Positions 24,849 through 37,588 of a stretch of DNA of 64,000 bases are shown piece by piece; position 1 is the stretch's first letter, and each line of letters opens with the position of its first letter. The stretch is taken from positions 18,566,241 to 18,630,240 of the forward strand of contig NC_083565.1 in the NCBI RefSeq assembly GCF_019925205.1, in the 5' to 3' direction. The DNA comes from Metopolophium dirhodum (Eukaryota > Arthropoda > Insecta > Hemiptera > Aphididae). The notes under the pieces are model-generated. The model did no database searches and had not been told where the DNA came from. It saw nothing but the letters and a program-made list of their open reading frames with translations. A program made the position numbers and the translations under genes.

Positions 24849-26793
24849 TTGTAATTTGCACCACTCCAGGTATGTAATTTGCACCACCCTCAGGTAGTAA
24901 GAAATAGGAATTGTTATTTGCACCAAAATAAAAAATTTTTCGATAGTATCATTAGTATTGATAGTGTTATTACTCGATATTCTCGTTGACGTGACGTCAA
25001 GACTAGATGAACACGAATGACAATAATAATTTTTCGGGATTTTTCACCTTATCTGGTAATATTTTGACGTTTTACGTCCAATTGTCGGTCGTAATCGCGT
25101 TATATCGCGTTATATATATATATTTATATAATGTATATCAGTTTATTATTTTGATCAAATATCAACTAAGGCACTAAGCTATACGTTTAGTCTTGCCGTT
25201 TCGTCGTAATACGTAATTTAACGTAACATTTTTGTATTGTAGTATTTAATTTTTTTCTTGAAATATGGAAGTTAAGTTAATTAAAAGTAATCGCGGGGAA
25301 GATATTTTAGAATACGATAACCATACTTTTTATTTTGCATATAAAACATAAACTACAAATATAATTCGTTGGCGTTGTACACAGAGAAAATGTTCAGCAA
25401 AATTGTTTACTACAGGTGAAAATTTGACGATTGTCCGTGATGAAAGTGTACATGTAAATCACGATGAGAAAAACTTAAACGTTTATAAATTAAACCAATT
25501 GTGCAAAATAAAAGCACGAGAATCACCATATGAAAAACCAGCCAAAATTTTAAGAAATGTAGTGCAAAATCAACAGATTCCAATGTTATCACTACTAAGG
25601 ATATTTCGGATTTAAGACGTAATATATATAATACGAAGAGGAAGATATTGCCAAAATTTCCAGTATCACAGAATGAAGTACATTCAATGCTGTTAACAAT
25701 GGATATCAAAACACACACAGGTGAACCGTTTATATTATCAAACGATTCTGATAAAAATATAATTATATTTTCTTGCAAAACAAACATTGATTTTTTATGC
25801 AAAAGTGAAACAATCTATCTTGATGGGACATTCGATTATTGTCCGACATTATTCACTCGACTTTTTACTTTACATGGATATTCTAATAATAATTACGTTC
25901 CTCTTGTCTTTGCGCTGTTACCAAATAAAACAAAACAAACGTATACACATTTTTTAAATATTTTGGTACTTGAATGTCAAAATATTGGTCTAATATTAAA
26001 ACCTACAACAGTTATATGCGATTTTGAAGAATCAATTCATATCGCATTAAGAGAAGTTTGAAATAATGTTAATATTTTTGGATGTCGTTTTCACTTAACC
26101 CAGTCTTGGTACAGGAAAATACAAAACTTAGGACTATGTAAAGCGTATAAAAATAATAAAACCCCCGAAGGTGAATGGTTGAATAATATTTTTGGATTAA
26201 TATTTTTAAATCCTAATGAAGTGGGCTCATGTTTTGTAGATGACTTTATGTCAACAATACCACACGATATAAAATTTCAAATGTTTGCTGACTATTGTTT
26301 ACATATAACTCCGCGAATAACTTATCAAACATGTCAACGGTCGAAACAAATTCAAGCTGCTTTGGACCAGTATAATAATAAATTGATTTTAAAAACTTCA
26401 TTCATTGCATTAGTTGCATGCAAATACAAAAAACGTGTAAGTATTAAAACAGCGAAGTATAACAGCAATTAATATTATGTACCTACATAAGTTTATTTTT
26501 TTCCAACTATAAATTATTATTTAGAGATTATTCCACCTTAAATTAACTGCGAAACATAAAATGATATCAAAATGCAACATAGGTAAATTAGTTTTTTTTT
26601 TTAAATTTTACATATAATTATTTTAACTGACGAACTTTTTTTGTATTCATTTGTTTTTTTTTTTAATTTTACATATAATTATTATAATTGGTCAACTTTT
26701 TTGTCGATTTTAATTTTGGTGCAAATTACAATTTCTATTTCTTACTACCTGAGGGTGGTGCAAATTACTTACCCTTATTTTGGTGCAAATTAC
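24849..26793 (+). mobile_element. MULE DNA transposon with repeat-rich inverted ends
   Basis: Terminal inverted repeats of about 80 bp: left 24849-24929, right about 26707-26793. Each contains several copies of GTAATTTGCACC, and GGTAGTAAGAAATAG is shared by both arms. Two more GTGCAAATTRAC copies lie just outside the right arm (26814-26866), so the true end may be farther right. It encloses a broken FLYWCH/MULE transposase (25265-26472). Target duplication not resolved. Confidence 0.75.
25265..26472 (+). pseudogene. FLYWCH zinc finger - MULE transposase (broken)
   Basis: The frame starts at ATG 25265 (MEVKLIKSNRGEDILEYDNH). A FLYWCH-type finger follows: WRCTQRKCSAKL, then VHVNHDE, supplying the C-C-H-H ligands. 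After a linker comes the MULE catalytic domain, with Asp in YLDGTFDYCPTLF and Asp in VICDFEESIH. GCRFHLTQSWYRKIQNLGL is typical of FLYWCH-MULE proteins. Damage seen: an in-frame TAA within the FLYWCH segment (near 25349), a frameshift near 25590-25615 and a TGA at 26059-26061. The frame then runs to 26472. It is a dead transposase; related proteins act in nuclear cut-and-paste transposition. Confidence 0.85.
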
Positions 26794-27422
26794 AAACGCA
26801 CTTAAAAAAAAATGGTGCAAATTACACATGTTTTATATATTTTGGGTCAATTTTGGTGCAAATTGACTACAGCCACCTTTTTGCTACTTCAATATCTACT
26901 CCAATATGTCATGATAAATAAAAATTAAATAATGTTGTAAATAAAATTATAATGTATATATAATGCATATTTATTATCATAGATTATAAATACTAGTAGT
27001 TATATAATCATTCATAGCAATGATATTAATATGTTCAATATTCACCAAAAAAATATAATTGTTTTATTTAGAACAAAATTGTACGGTAAAATTCACTTTA
27101 GTCAGTAAATACCAAATCAAATATGCAAAAGTACAAAACATTTATATTGTTTACACTTTACAATTTACACAGTCACATATAGTTTAACACTTTAATCGTT
27201 ATGGGTATAAAAAAAATACGTATTGTGTACTCACAGGTGCGTAAGTTTCAATTCAAGGAGGTTATGTTATAAAATTAAAACACAAAAATATTATTTACGG
27301 TAATTTTATTTTGCAAAATTAATTCCACATACTGTAGTAATTTTGTGTACAATCAAAATTAATTACTTTAATAACAATATTATCATTAAATATACTTTTT
27401 AATATTTTAAGTATTTTAGTGG

Positions 27423-28215
27423 CAGGACCGGCCCTAGGTTAGGTCAACTGGGACATTTGTCCTGGGCCCTGCGTGAATTTTAGGGCCTCGTGCTTACGTC
27501 ATGAAAACTAGGTGGTAGATAATAATATGTAGTAAAATTGAAAAAAAAATAATTCATAGAGTTTAAGTTATAATATATTTTGGAGAGAAATAGTATTTAT
27601 TGTATTTTGTACAAATTCATATTGCATAATAATATTTATAAATAGCTTGAAGGCTTTACGTTTTCAACTTTCTAGTATTTTAAATGCTTTAGAAGAAGTT
27701 TCCAAGACAGCTAATGATTTAATGACCCGAAGTGATGCTGTTTCACTATCATATGAAATCGTTAACTATGAATTTATATTAAATCTTGTGATTTGGTATG
27801 ATATTTTAACGAACATTTTACGAAGTAAATATTGTGAGGAAAAACACACAAGATCATAACATATGTATATAAATACTTCTGTAAAAATGGTACAAAGTCT
27901 TATACAGTTTTTGCATCAGTATAGAGAAAATGGGTTTAATTTTGCGAATATTAAAAGGAAATTCAATCATGAAAATGTTGACGAACCTGTGTTGGATAAT
28001 GAAGATCGTTTTCGTAATTCTTTTTTCATTATTCTTGATCATGTGATACAGTCGATTGAGAAACGATTTAAACAGTTAACCTATTCTGACATTTTTTGGT
28101 TTTTATATCGTATTGGAAAGTTTATAACAATAGAAAATGATGATTTAATAAAATACCTACTGTAAAGATTTGAAAATAATTTTAACAGATAAAGATGTAG
28201 ATGGATTAGATTTAT
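27423..28215 (+). pseudogene. hAT transposase relic (ZMYM1-like)
   Basis: The left end CAGGACCGGCCCTAGG (27423) has the look of a hAT terminus. Two frames follow. 27647-27859 carries LKALRFQLSSILNALEEVSK and FILNLVIWYDIL. 27863-28165 carries FLHQYRENGFNFANIKRKF, DEPVLDNEDRFRNSFFIILD and IESIEKRF-like text. Then KDLKIILTDKDVDGLDL reads to about 28215 in another frame. These are middle parts of the zinc finger MYM-type 1-like hAT transposases. The DDE end regions and the right terminus are missing. Minus-strand frames here are shadows. Confidence 0.65.
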
Positions 28216-28420
28216 CACGCAAGCACTTTCAATCTCTAAAAAAGAAATTTACTTAATTTATAACCTTGAGATATTTTCAGTTTTTAATAATAATGTTATT
28301 TGATTATTTATACAAGTATGCTAGAATTACACATCGCTCCAATTAGAATTGTTCTTCATACCTATATATTAGTTTTTTTTTCATTGAATTCAAATTTAAC
28401 ACATCCATTACTCATTAGAA

Positions 28421-29175
28421 CAGAGATTCCCAACCAGGGTTCCGCGGCACCCTAGGGTGCCCCGAAATTATTTGAAATATTTTTTTAGAAAAAACAATTT
28501 CATTAAAAATATAGCATTGTGAGTAATAAAACGGACTATAATAATATAAAACCTATCGTGTTTCATATATTTTGTAGAAATATTACGATGTTCGATCTAT
28601 TTTAATGTTCATATACCAGTTTCATTGCTACCGCTTCGATGTCTTGTGCTTTTATCTTATCTTAATTTTAGTAAAACATGTATCGACAATAGTAATTTAA
28701 TAATATAGGTATACTAACAATTTCAGTACAATGGGATTTACTTGGTATGGAAATGAAAATTGTCCTCAACAAAAATGCATTGTATGTGGAGTGAAATTAT
28801 CCAATGCAGCTATGGTTCCAAGTAAATTGAAGCGTCATTTATTAAAAAAACATCATCATTTAGCTAATAAAAATATTGACTACTTCAAAAAACTATTAAG
28901 TTCACAAATATATTATAATTTTAAATTAATATTGTAAATTAAATAATAAATAAAAATAAATAATAATTAAAAATAAAAATAAATACAATGTAATTTGTTT
29001 ATAAATTGTAATATGTATATAGTATGCACCTACACCTTACTACTTTTGATTATAATTATACACTAATAAATAGAACCGAAGTATTCTATAGTATAGACTA
29101 TAGAGCATAGGGTGCCTCCGGATTTTTAGAAAATGTCCAAGGGTGCTACGAGTCAAAAAAGGTTGGGAACCTCTG
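28421..29175 (+). mobile_element. Internally deleted hAT transposon with BED zinc finger
   Basis: The ends are CAGAGATTCCCAACC and GGTTGGGAACCTCTG. Flanking 8-bp duplications CATTAGAA (28413-28420 and 29176-29183) are perfect. The paralogous tandem units near 32930 show the empty site, ACTCATTAGAATAACC. Only the N-terminal BED-finger ORF remains (28731-28937). Confidence 0.9.
28731..28937 (+). CDS. BED-type zinc finger peptide of the hAT relic
   Basis: 68-codon frame MGFTWYGNENCPQQKC... with a BED finger: CIVCGVKLSNAAMVPSKL, then KRHLLKKHHHL, giving C-x2-C and H-x4-H ligands. ANKNIDYFKKLL follows, as in ZBED5-like hAT transposases. The frame stops in AT-rich DNA right after the finger, where the catalytic domain should begin. 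If expressed it could bind the element's ends without cutting; that is inference. Promoter not identified. Confidence 0.7.
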   Translation: MGFTWYGNENCPQQKCIVCGVKLSNAAMVPSKLKRHLLKKHHHLANKNIDYFKKLLSSQIYYNFKLIL

Positions 29176-29389
29176 CATTAGAACAACATACTTGATAACT
29201 ATAATGTAAGTCCATACGTATTAATAATAATAAAAAAAGTATGTACTATGATGACGAAACTTTATTAATACATAATTATATAATTATATCTTTTCAATAA
29301 AATGATATTTTTAGTATATCTAACAAGGATTATTATTATAGATAAATATATTTAATAGAAACCATATCAGTGTGAAAGACAAAGCTAAA

Positions 29390-30798
29390 CTAATAGTAAG
29401 TATAATTAGAATCCCAAACCGGTGTTTCGTAAACCAATTTCGGTTTCAGTCTCGGATACGATTTCGTATCCGGTCCCGTATTAAAATAACCATTAGCTTT
29501 TCCGACCCTTAAACAATATTGACCTGGAGAGCATGAACCTAAAAAATAAAACAGTTTTTTTTAAACCAGTTTTCTATATTAGATACACAATTATAGAACC
29601 AATATTATCAATACTTTAGCAATATTTTAATTAAATAAAAAATATTATATTGTATCAGATTTATGGATTGTAACTTGTAGTCTAATAATTATTACCATCA
29701 GAAGCATATACGCTCATAAAATCAGCCACACTACCTGAAATAATATGCATTAGCTTTGGGTAGGTATTTATTGTTACTTTATTAAGCGAAACTTTGTTTT
29801 ATTTAGATGAATATAGTAATAACTATTATATATGAATTAGGTATAAACATTTTACAATTTGAAAATTCATTTTATGAAAAACAATATTTTCAATCATCAT
29901 AGAACATTGACAACAATTAGGTACTTACCGGATGTCTCAACATTATCCACCCCTGAACAATTATAAACAATTTATACAACATGAATACAATATATTATAA
30001 AATAATATTTTATGGTGTATCTATTATTTTCCTGGAAAAATTACCTATTAAAAATAGTTATTTGATGTCAATTAACACTGATGAAAAAATCTAAATGTTG
30101 CTATATTATCATATAACGATACATTTTTTATGATATCATAATTGTGTATTTTAAATTTGAATAATTTATATAATAATCTTAGTTGCACAGTGTTAATTAT
30201 TGTAATTGAAATTAGAATATTATCAGTGAGTTAGTAGGTCACTATGTTTCAAACTTTTTTGATGTATTAAAAATGTGTGCTTTTCTGTATGAAATGCCAT
30301 GCATAAACGATCATTTTAAAAGCTCATAATGTTTTAAAATTAAGATTAAGATTCACTATGTTCCAAAGTTGTCTCGAAAGTTTTATGCTTATATCATGTG
30401 GAACACCAAAAAAGTGATTATACAAGTATGAAAACGATAAATAAACGACAACATGCCTAGTAGAAAATACTTAAAGAATATCTGGCTATCTCAAACAAAC
30501 TTCTCTAGCCTGGTATAGAAAATAGGCCAATACGTTTAAGCAAAAAGTAAAAGACAATTCTTCAACTATTTTCAAACTAGATACAATATTTCATCATAAC
30601 TTCATGACTGAAGAGGAAGGAACTGAAGGCATGTAGACATCCACTAAACATCGATCATCTTAGAACTGCTGCCGAGACGGATAAGACCGAGAACAATAGT
30701 TGCACGGCAGTATCTACTCGATATCTAAATGAATGATAGCAATCTAATACTCTGAAAATTATGAAATGTGTACTTACCGGTGAACTTGGAAGTTATCT
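29390..30798 (-). pseudogene. 3' exon block 1 (diverged), no signal-peptide exon
   Basis: Exons on the minus strand: 30778-30798 (21 nt, ITSKFT, acceptor AATCAATAG, donor GTAAGT), 29929-29952 (24 nt, VDNVETS), 29696-29734 (39 nt, SVADFMSVYASD) and terminal 29390-29538 (begins SCSPGQYCLRVGKANGY, 48 residues, stop TAG). All are phase 1 with good splice sites. The terminal exon has about ten extra codons relative to the copies at 33.5 and 37.6 kb. No upstream promoter or signal exon precedes it. It could serve as alternative 3' exons of gene C, or be a relic. AATAAA follows at 29261-29266. Confidence 0.5.
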
Positions 30799-31319
30799 CT
30801 ATTGATTCGGCTTTACACCCACAAAAAAAAGTGCTTTCAACATTGGGACGGTCTTCGGAAAGTAACTTCAAAAAGCCCGACAATTCAACTATAACTAATC
30901 GGCGTGCACTGAGCTAGGTCCAACGGCTAACACCGTAAATGAATCTTGGGCACAGGAACCGAGGTTAACGGTGAACCAATGAACCAGAAAACGATATATT
31001 ACAAAATTGAAAATAGGATCCGAAAAAACTATTGCGCACATCACGAATATGAAGACTAAATATCTACTGGAACAGTATCAGTCTTTGGGGTAGATTTAGA
31101 GTCAACCAGTCTTCAATGAATGCTAATTTCTACTGATTACTTAGGTAGTATACTAACTTAAATGGTCCACTTTCTGTTTCCAATCTTTTTCATCGGTATA
31201 ATGCCCTAAATTAAAATAATTACATATTTTGTTATTGTAAAAGCTATCGACTTCAGCTGATTGTAAAGAATGTTAAAGAAAGGTAAGGGATGAGTGTATG
31301 GCACTTATATTATAATGTA

Positions 31320-33000
31320 TAACAGATTTTTAAAAAAAAAGTTTTAAAAATAGATCAATTTATAACATTATATTAATAAAATTCGTCAAAATCATGAAAA
31401 TCCCATGATAGTATTTTAAGTTCTGAGTGGAGCGATTAATTTATTGGTTAAGTTATGTATTGGTGTATTATATTACAATTTTAACTTAAGATAAAAAAAT
31501 AAAAATAAAATGGCTACATAAAAAATGCTAATGTTTTTAATTTAAACATTTTCTAAACTGTTTACAAACAATAGAAAATGCAAGTACAAAAGATGTATAA
31601 AAGATTTAAAAAAAAAAAATTTGAAAAAAAGGCCATTTTGTAATATAGGTTTATACCAAAAACTAATTGTGTATTTACGCTCAGATTTTTTTACATTACT
31701 ACTATAACAACCTATGAATAACTTTCTATACAATTTTCAAGTTTGTCGACCGAGCAAAAATGTTTTCTCGTCAATAATTTTTAAAAACTAATAAAATTCG
31801 AAGTTTTTTTATGCCTTTATAATGAGCTAAGTCAAAATATTTTGAAAATTATAAGTTAGATAAAGAATTAAAATTTTCCTTGTAAATTTTATGTGTATAA
31901 TATTAAAGTTATACAAAAAAAAATTGATTTTTTCCCAACCGAGTTTTAATTATTTTACTATTGTTTCAACACTTCACAATTTCGGACATTTATCTAAGTA
32001 AATAAAATCATAACTTAAACGTCTTCAACAGTTATGAATAATAATTAATAATAGGTAATCAATTATTATCTGGGTTTTTAAGTGGGTCTATAGTGGATAG
32101 TTAATGATTTTTTTTTAACTCAGTTAAGTTACGTTTATATGCACCAATACCAAAAAGTTAAAAAATAAAGTTAATTTAACTCTAGGTTAACTCAATTAAG
32201 TTAAAAGTTAATACACACTTTTTGTTAACTTTTTATTAAGTTAAAAAAAAGTTAATTTGTTTATACAACGCTAGCGTACTTAAATTTTTGCCAACCCAAA
32301 AACAAAATTATAGGATATAGTGTTAATACTCCATACAGTATTTCCATATAAGTTAGATTCGAAGGATATTGTGTACTATCACACTGCAGTTTGTGCCATT
32401 TCATCTCGTTTGGACGCACACTGCAGCCTGTAGATGCAAGATAAAGCGTTCAACATTCCATATACCTATCACAATAATATATAATTGCAATACATACTAT
32501 ATTATATAGTATATTGGTACGTAAGTGGAAGACCAATTAAGACACGGTTATCGTATAACATAAAAAATTCCACCATATGAATCCAAAACTTTCTGATTTA
32601 GCATTCTCGACGATTTGATATATTCATTTTAGTTCCATATTATGTTCTTCAAACCGCAAATTGTTATAAGCGTGCACATCGTATAGAAAATTCAAATGAA
32701 ACAGTTCATGCTAAACACACGCTTGCACTTTCAATCTCTAAGAAAAAAAAGTTTACCGGAAATTTACTCCATTTATAGCCTTGAGATATTTTCAATTTTT
32801 ATAATAATGTTATTTGATTATTTATAAAAGTATGCTAGAATAACACACCTCTCCGATTAGAATCGTTCTTCATATCTATGTACAATGTTTTCCCATTGAA
32901 TTCAAATTTAACACATCCATTACTCATTAGAATAACCATGTCGACTACTATAATGTAAGTCAGTAGGTATTAATAATAATAAAAAAAGTATATACTATGA
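31320..33000. other. Non-exonic part of the tandem unit
   Basis: This stretch, repeated at +4101, holds a piece of the dispersed repeat (GTTCTGAGTGGAGCGATTA near 31420), a GTTAAGTTAA-rich segment (32100-32260) and 32690-33000, which matches 28210-28420 plus 29184-29260. I see no exon in it; the 63-codon frame 31542-31733 has no recognisable domain. Confidence 0.5.
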
Positions 33001-33115
33001 TGACGATACTTTATTGATACATAATTTTACGATATAGAACAATAAAATTATGTTTTTTCAAATAAAACGATGTTTTTGGTATATCTAACAAGGGTTATTA
33101 TTATAGATAAATATA

Positions 33116-33441
33116 TGTAATTCTGTTATTCAGTAAACCAATAAGACGATCGATCTTCACTATATGAAGGAAATCTTTTATTAATATACATAATACATAA
33201 TACACAATTGGTAACAATTAAACATACGTACTTATATAAAGGAAAATCGATTTTTTTATAATTATTAGTTAGTTTAAGTTTGTATAATATATAATTTACT
33301 GACACATATTATAATAACACATACATGAATATTTAACCTACCCAATAATTATGAGTAGATTGGACATACAGCTATTATATATTAATGTTATATAATAACA
33401 TGTTGCTGTAACGACTGTATAACAGTGTCACCACTGTTACA
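33116..33441. mobile_element. Probable solo LTR in tandem unit
   Basis: A 326-bp insertion absent from the diverged copy near 29353. It starts TGTAATTCTG and ends CACTGTTACA, so it has TGT...ACA ends, with TATA as a possible 4-bp target duplication on both sides. On the minus strand AATAAA occurs near the end, as expected for an LTR. The identical second copy is 37217-37542. The retroelement family is not known, and the call rests on end structure only. Confidence 0.5.
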
Positions 33442-33487
33442 TATATATAATATAAATCATAACAGTATGATAGACAAAGGTAAATTA

Positions 33488-34899
33488 CTAGTCAGTATAT
33501 GTAGGTTTCGGTAGTTTGGGAACCAATTTCGGTCCCGTATTATAATAACCATTCGCTTCTCCGACCCATATACAATACTGACCTGGGGAGCATGAACCTA
33601 AAAAATAAAAACAGTTTGTTAAAACCAGATTTTTATATTAGATACAATTATAGAACCAATATTATCACTACTTTAGCAATATTTTAATTAAATAAAAAAT
33701 ATTATATGTATTGTAACTTGCAGTCTAATAATTATTACCATCAGAAGCATATACACCCATAAAAGCAGCCACATGATCTGAAATAATATGCATTCATTCA
33801 GGTAGGTATTTATTGTTATTTTATTAAGTGAAACTTAGTTTTATTTAGATGAATATAGTAATAAATATTATATATGAATTAGGTATAAACATTTTACAAT
33901 TTAAAAATTCATTTTATGAAAAACAATATTTTCAATCATCATAGAAACTTAACAACAATTAGGTACTTTCTAGAGGTCTTACTATTTTTAATCTCTGAAA
34001 AATTATAAACAATTTATACAACATGAATACAATATATTATTAAATAATATTTTATGGTGTATCTATTATTTTCCTGGAAAAATTACCTTTTAAAAATAGT
34101 TATTTGATGTCAATTAGTACTGATGAAAAAATCTAAATGTTGCTATATTATCATATAACGATACATTTTTTATGATATTATAATTGTGTATTTTAAATTT
34201 GAATAATTTATATGATTATCTTAGTTGCACAGTGTTCAATATTGTAATTGAAATTAGAATATTATCAGTGAGTTAGTAGTGATCTACAACCATAAGGATT
34301 ATAATTTTCATAAAAAAATATTATTGAAATTGTAAGTATGTTCCAAACTTTTTTGATGTATTAAAAAATATGTGTGTGAGCTTTTCTGTATCAAATTCCA
34401 CGCATTAACGATCATTTTCAAAGCTCTTAATGTTGTAAAATTAAGATTAAGATTCACTATATTGCAAAGTCGTCTCGAAGGTTTTATGCTTATATCATGT
34501 GAAACAGCAAAAAAGTGATTATATAAGTATGAAAACGATAAATAAACGACAACATGCCTAGTAGAAAATACTTAAAGAATATATGGCTATCTCAAACAAA
34601 CTTCTCTAGCCTGGTATAGAAAATAGGCCAATACGTTTAAGCAAAAAGTAAAAGACAATTCTTCAACTATTTTCAAACTAGATACAATATTTCATCATAA
34701 CTTCATGACTGAAGAGGAAGGAACTGAAGGCATGTAGACATCCACTAAACATCGATCATCTTAGAACTGCTGCCGAGACGGATAAGACCGAGAACAATAG
34801 TTGCACGGCAGTATCTACTCGATATCTAAATGAATGATAGCAATCTAATACTCTGAAAATTATGAAATGTGTACTTACCGGTGAACTTGGAAGTTATCT
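33488..34899 (-). pseudogene. 3' exon block 2, no signal-peptide exon
   Basis: Exact copy of the 3' half of gene C, offset by 4,101 bp. Exons are 34879-34899 (ITSKFT), 33971-33994 (24 nt, whose donor is GA instead of GT), 33739-33777 (39 nt, HVAAFMGVYASD) and terminal 33488-33597 (SCSPGQYCIWVGEANGY..., 35 residues, stop TAG). An upstream 21-nt exon (35286-35306) has donor AT instead of GT. No promoter or leader exon precedes the block. It may provide alternative 3' ends for gene C transcripts or be non-functional. Confidence 0.5.
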
Positions 34900-37588
34900 C
34901 TATTGATTCGGCTTTACACCCACAAAAAAAAGTGCTTTCAACATTGGGACGGTCTTCGGAAAGTAACTTCAAAAAGCCCGACAATTCAACTATAACTAAT
35001 CGGCGTGCACTGAGCTAGGTCCAACGGCTAACACCGTAAATGAATCTTGGGCACAGGAACCGAGGTTAACGGTGAACCAATGAACCAGAAAACGATATAT
35101 TACAAAATTGAAAATAGGATCCGAAAAAACTATTGCGCACATCACGAATATGAAGACTAAATATCTACTGGAACAGTATCAGTCTTTGGGGTAGATTTAG
35201 AGTCAACCAGTCTTCAATGAATGCTAATTTCTACTGATTACTTAGGTAGTATACTAACTTAAATGGTCCACTTTCTGTTTCCAATCTTTTTCATCGGTAT
35301 AATGCCCTAAATTAAAATAATTACATATTTTGTTATTGTAAAAGCTATCGACTTCAGCTGATTGTAAAGAATGTTAAAGAAAGGTAAGGGATGAGTGTAT
35401 GGCACTTATATTATAATGTATAACAGATTTTTAAAAAAAAAGTTTTAAAAATAGATCAATTTATAACATTATATTAATAAAATTCGTCAAAATCATGAAA
35501 ATCCCATGATAGTATTTTAAGTTCTGAGTGGAGCGATTAATTTATTGGTTAAGTTATGTATTGGTGTATTATATTACAATTTTAACTTAAGATAAAAAAA
35601 TAAAAATAAAATGGCTACATAAAAAATGCTAATGTTTTTAATTTAAACATTTTCTAAACTGTTTACAAACAATAGAAAATGCAAGTACAAAAGATGTATA
35701 AAAGATTTAAAAAAAAAAAATTTGAAAAAAAGGCCATTTTGTAATATAGGTTTATACCAAAAACTAATTGTGTATTTACGCTCAGATTTTTTTACATTAC
35801 TACTATAACAACCTATGAATAACTTTCTATACAATTTTCAAGTTTGTCGACCGAGCAAAAATGTTTTCTCGTCAATAATTTTTAAAAACTAATAAAATTC
35901 GAAGTTTTTTTATGCCTTTATAATGAGCTAAGTCAAAATATTTTGAAAATTATAAGTTAGATAAAGAATTAAAATTTTCCTTGTAAATTTTATGTGTATA
36001 ATATTAAAGTTATACAAAAAAAAATTGATTTTTTCCCAACCGAGTTTTAATTATTTTACTATTGTTTCAACACTTCACAATTTCGGACATTTATCTAAGT
36101 AAATAAAATCATAACTTAAACGTCTTCAACAGTTATGAATAATAATTAATAATAGGTAATCAATTATTATCTGGGTTTTTAAGTGGGTCTATAGTGGATA
36201 GTTAATGATTTTTTTTTAACTCAGTTAAGTTACGTTTATATGCACCAATACCAAAAAGTTAAAAAATAAAGTTAATTTAACTCTAGGTTAACTCAATTAA
36301 GTTAAAAGTTAATACACACTTTTTGTTAACTTTTTATTAAGTTAAAAAAAAGTTAATTTGTTTATACAACGCTAGCGTACTTAAATTTTTGCCAACCCAA
36401 AAACAAAATTATAGGATATAGTGTTAATACTCCATACAGTATTTCCATATAAGTTAGATTCGAAGGATATTGTGTACTATCACACTGCAGTTTGTGCCAT
36501 TTCATCTCGTTTGGACGCACACTGCAGCCTGTAGATGCAAGATAAAGCGTTCAACATTCCATATACCTATCACAATAATATATAATTGCAATACATACTA
36601 TATTATATAGTATATTGGTACGTAAGTGGAAGACCAATTAAGACACGGTTATCGTATAACATAAAAAATTCCACCATATGAATCCAAAACTTTCTGATTT
36701 AGCATTCTCGACGATTTGATATATTCATTTTAGTTCCATATTATGTTCTTCAAACCGCAAATTGTTATAAGCGTGCACATCGTATAGAAAATTCAAATGA
36801 AACAGTTCATGCTAAACACACGCTTGCACTTTCAATCTCTAAGAAAAAAAAGTTTACCGGAAATTTACTCCATTTATAGCCTTGAGATATTTTCAATTTT
36901 TATAATAATGTTATTTGATTATTTATAAAAGTATGCTAGAATAACACACCTCTCCGATTAGAATCGTTCTTCATATCTATGTACAATGTTTTCCCATTGA
37001 ATTCAAATTTAACACATCCATTACTCATTAGAATAACCATGTCGACTACTATAATGTAAGTCAGTAGGTATTAATAATAATAAAAAAAGTATATACTATG
37101 ATGACGATACTTTATTGATACATAATTTTACGATATAGAACAATAAAATTATGTTTTTTCAAATAAAACGATGTTTTTGGTATATCTAACAAGGGTTATT
37201 ATTATAGATAAATATATGTAATTCTGTTATTCAGTAAACCAATAAGACGATCGATCTTCACTATATGAAGGAAATCTTTTATTAATATACATAATACATA
37301 ATACACAATTGGTAACAATTAAACATACGTACTTATATAAAGGAAAATCGATTTTTTTATAATTATTAGTTAGTTTAAGTTTGTATAATATATAATTTAC
37401 TGACACATATTATAATAACACATACATGAATATTTAACCTACCCAATAATTATGAGTAGATTGGACATACAGCTATTATATATTAATGTTATATAATAAC
37501 ATGTTGCTGTAACGACTGTATAACAGTGTCACCACTGTTACATATATATAATATAAATCATAACAGTATGATAGACAAAGGTAAATTA

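Noticed and set aside
30680..30720. Minus-strand reading C-N-Y-C (TGCAACTATTGT) near 30690 and in the tandem units, suggesting a second Cys-Tyr-Cys exon
   Set aside because: With the natural acceptor ATTCATTTAG the unit copies have a TAG before the motif. The 13.2-kb copy reads NYC but ends in phase 2. No consistent exon could be built.
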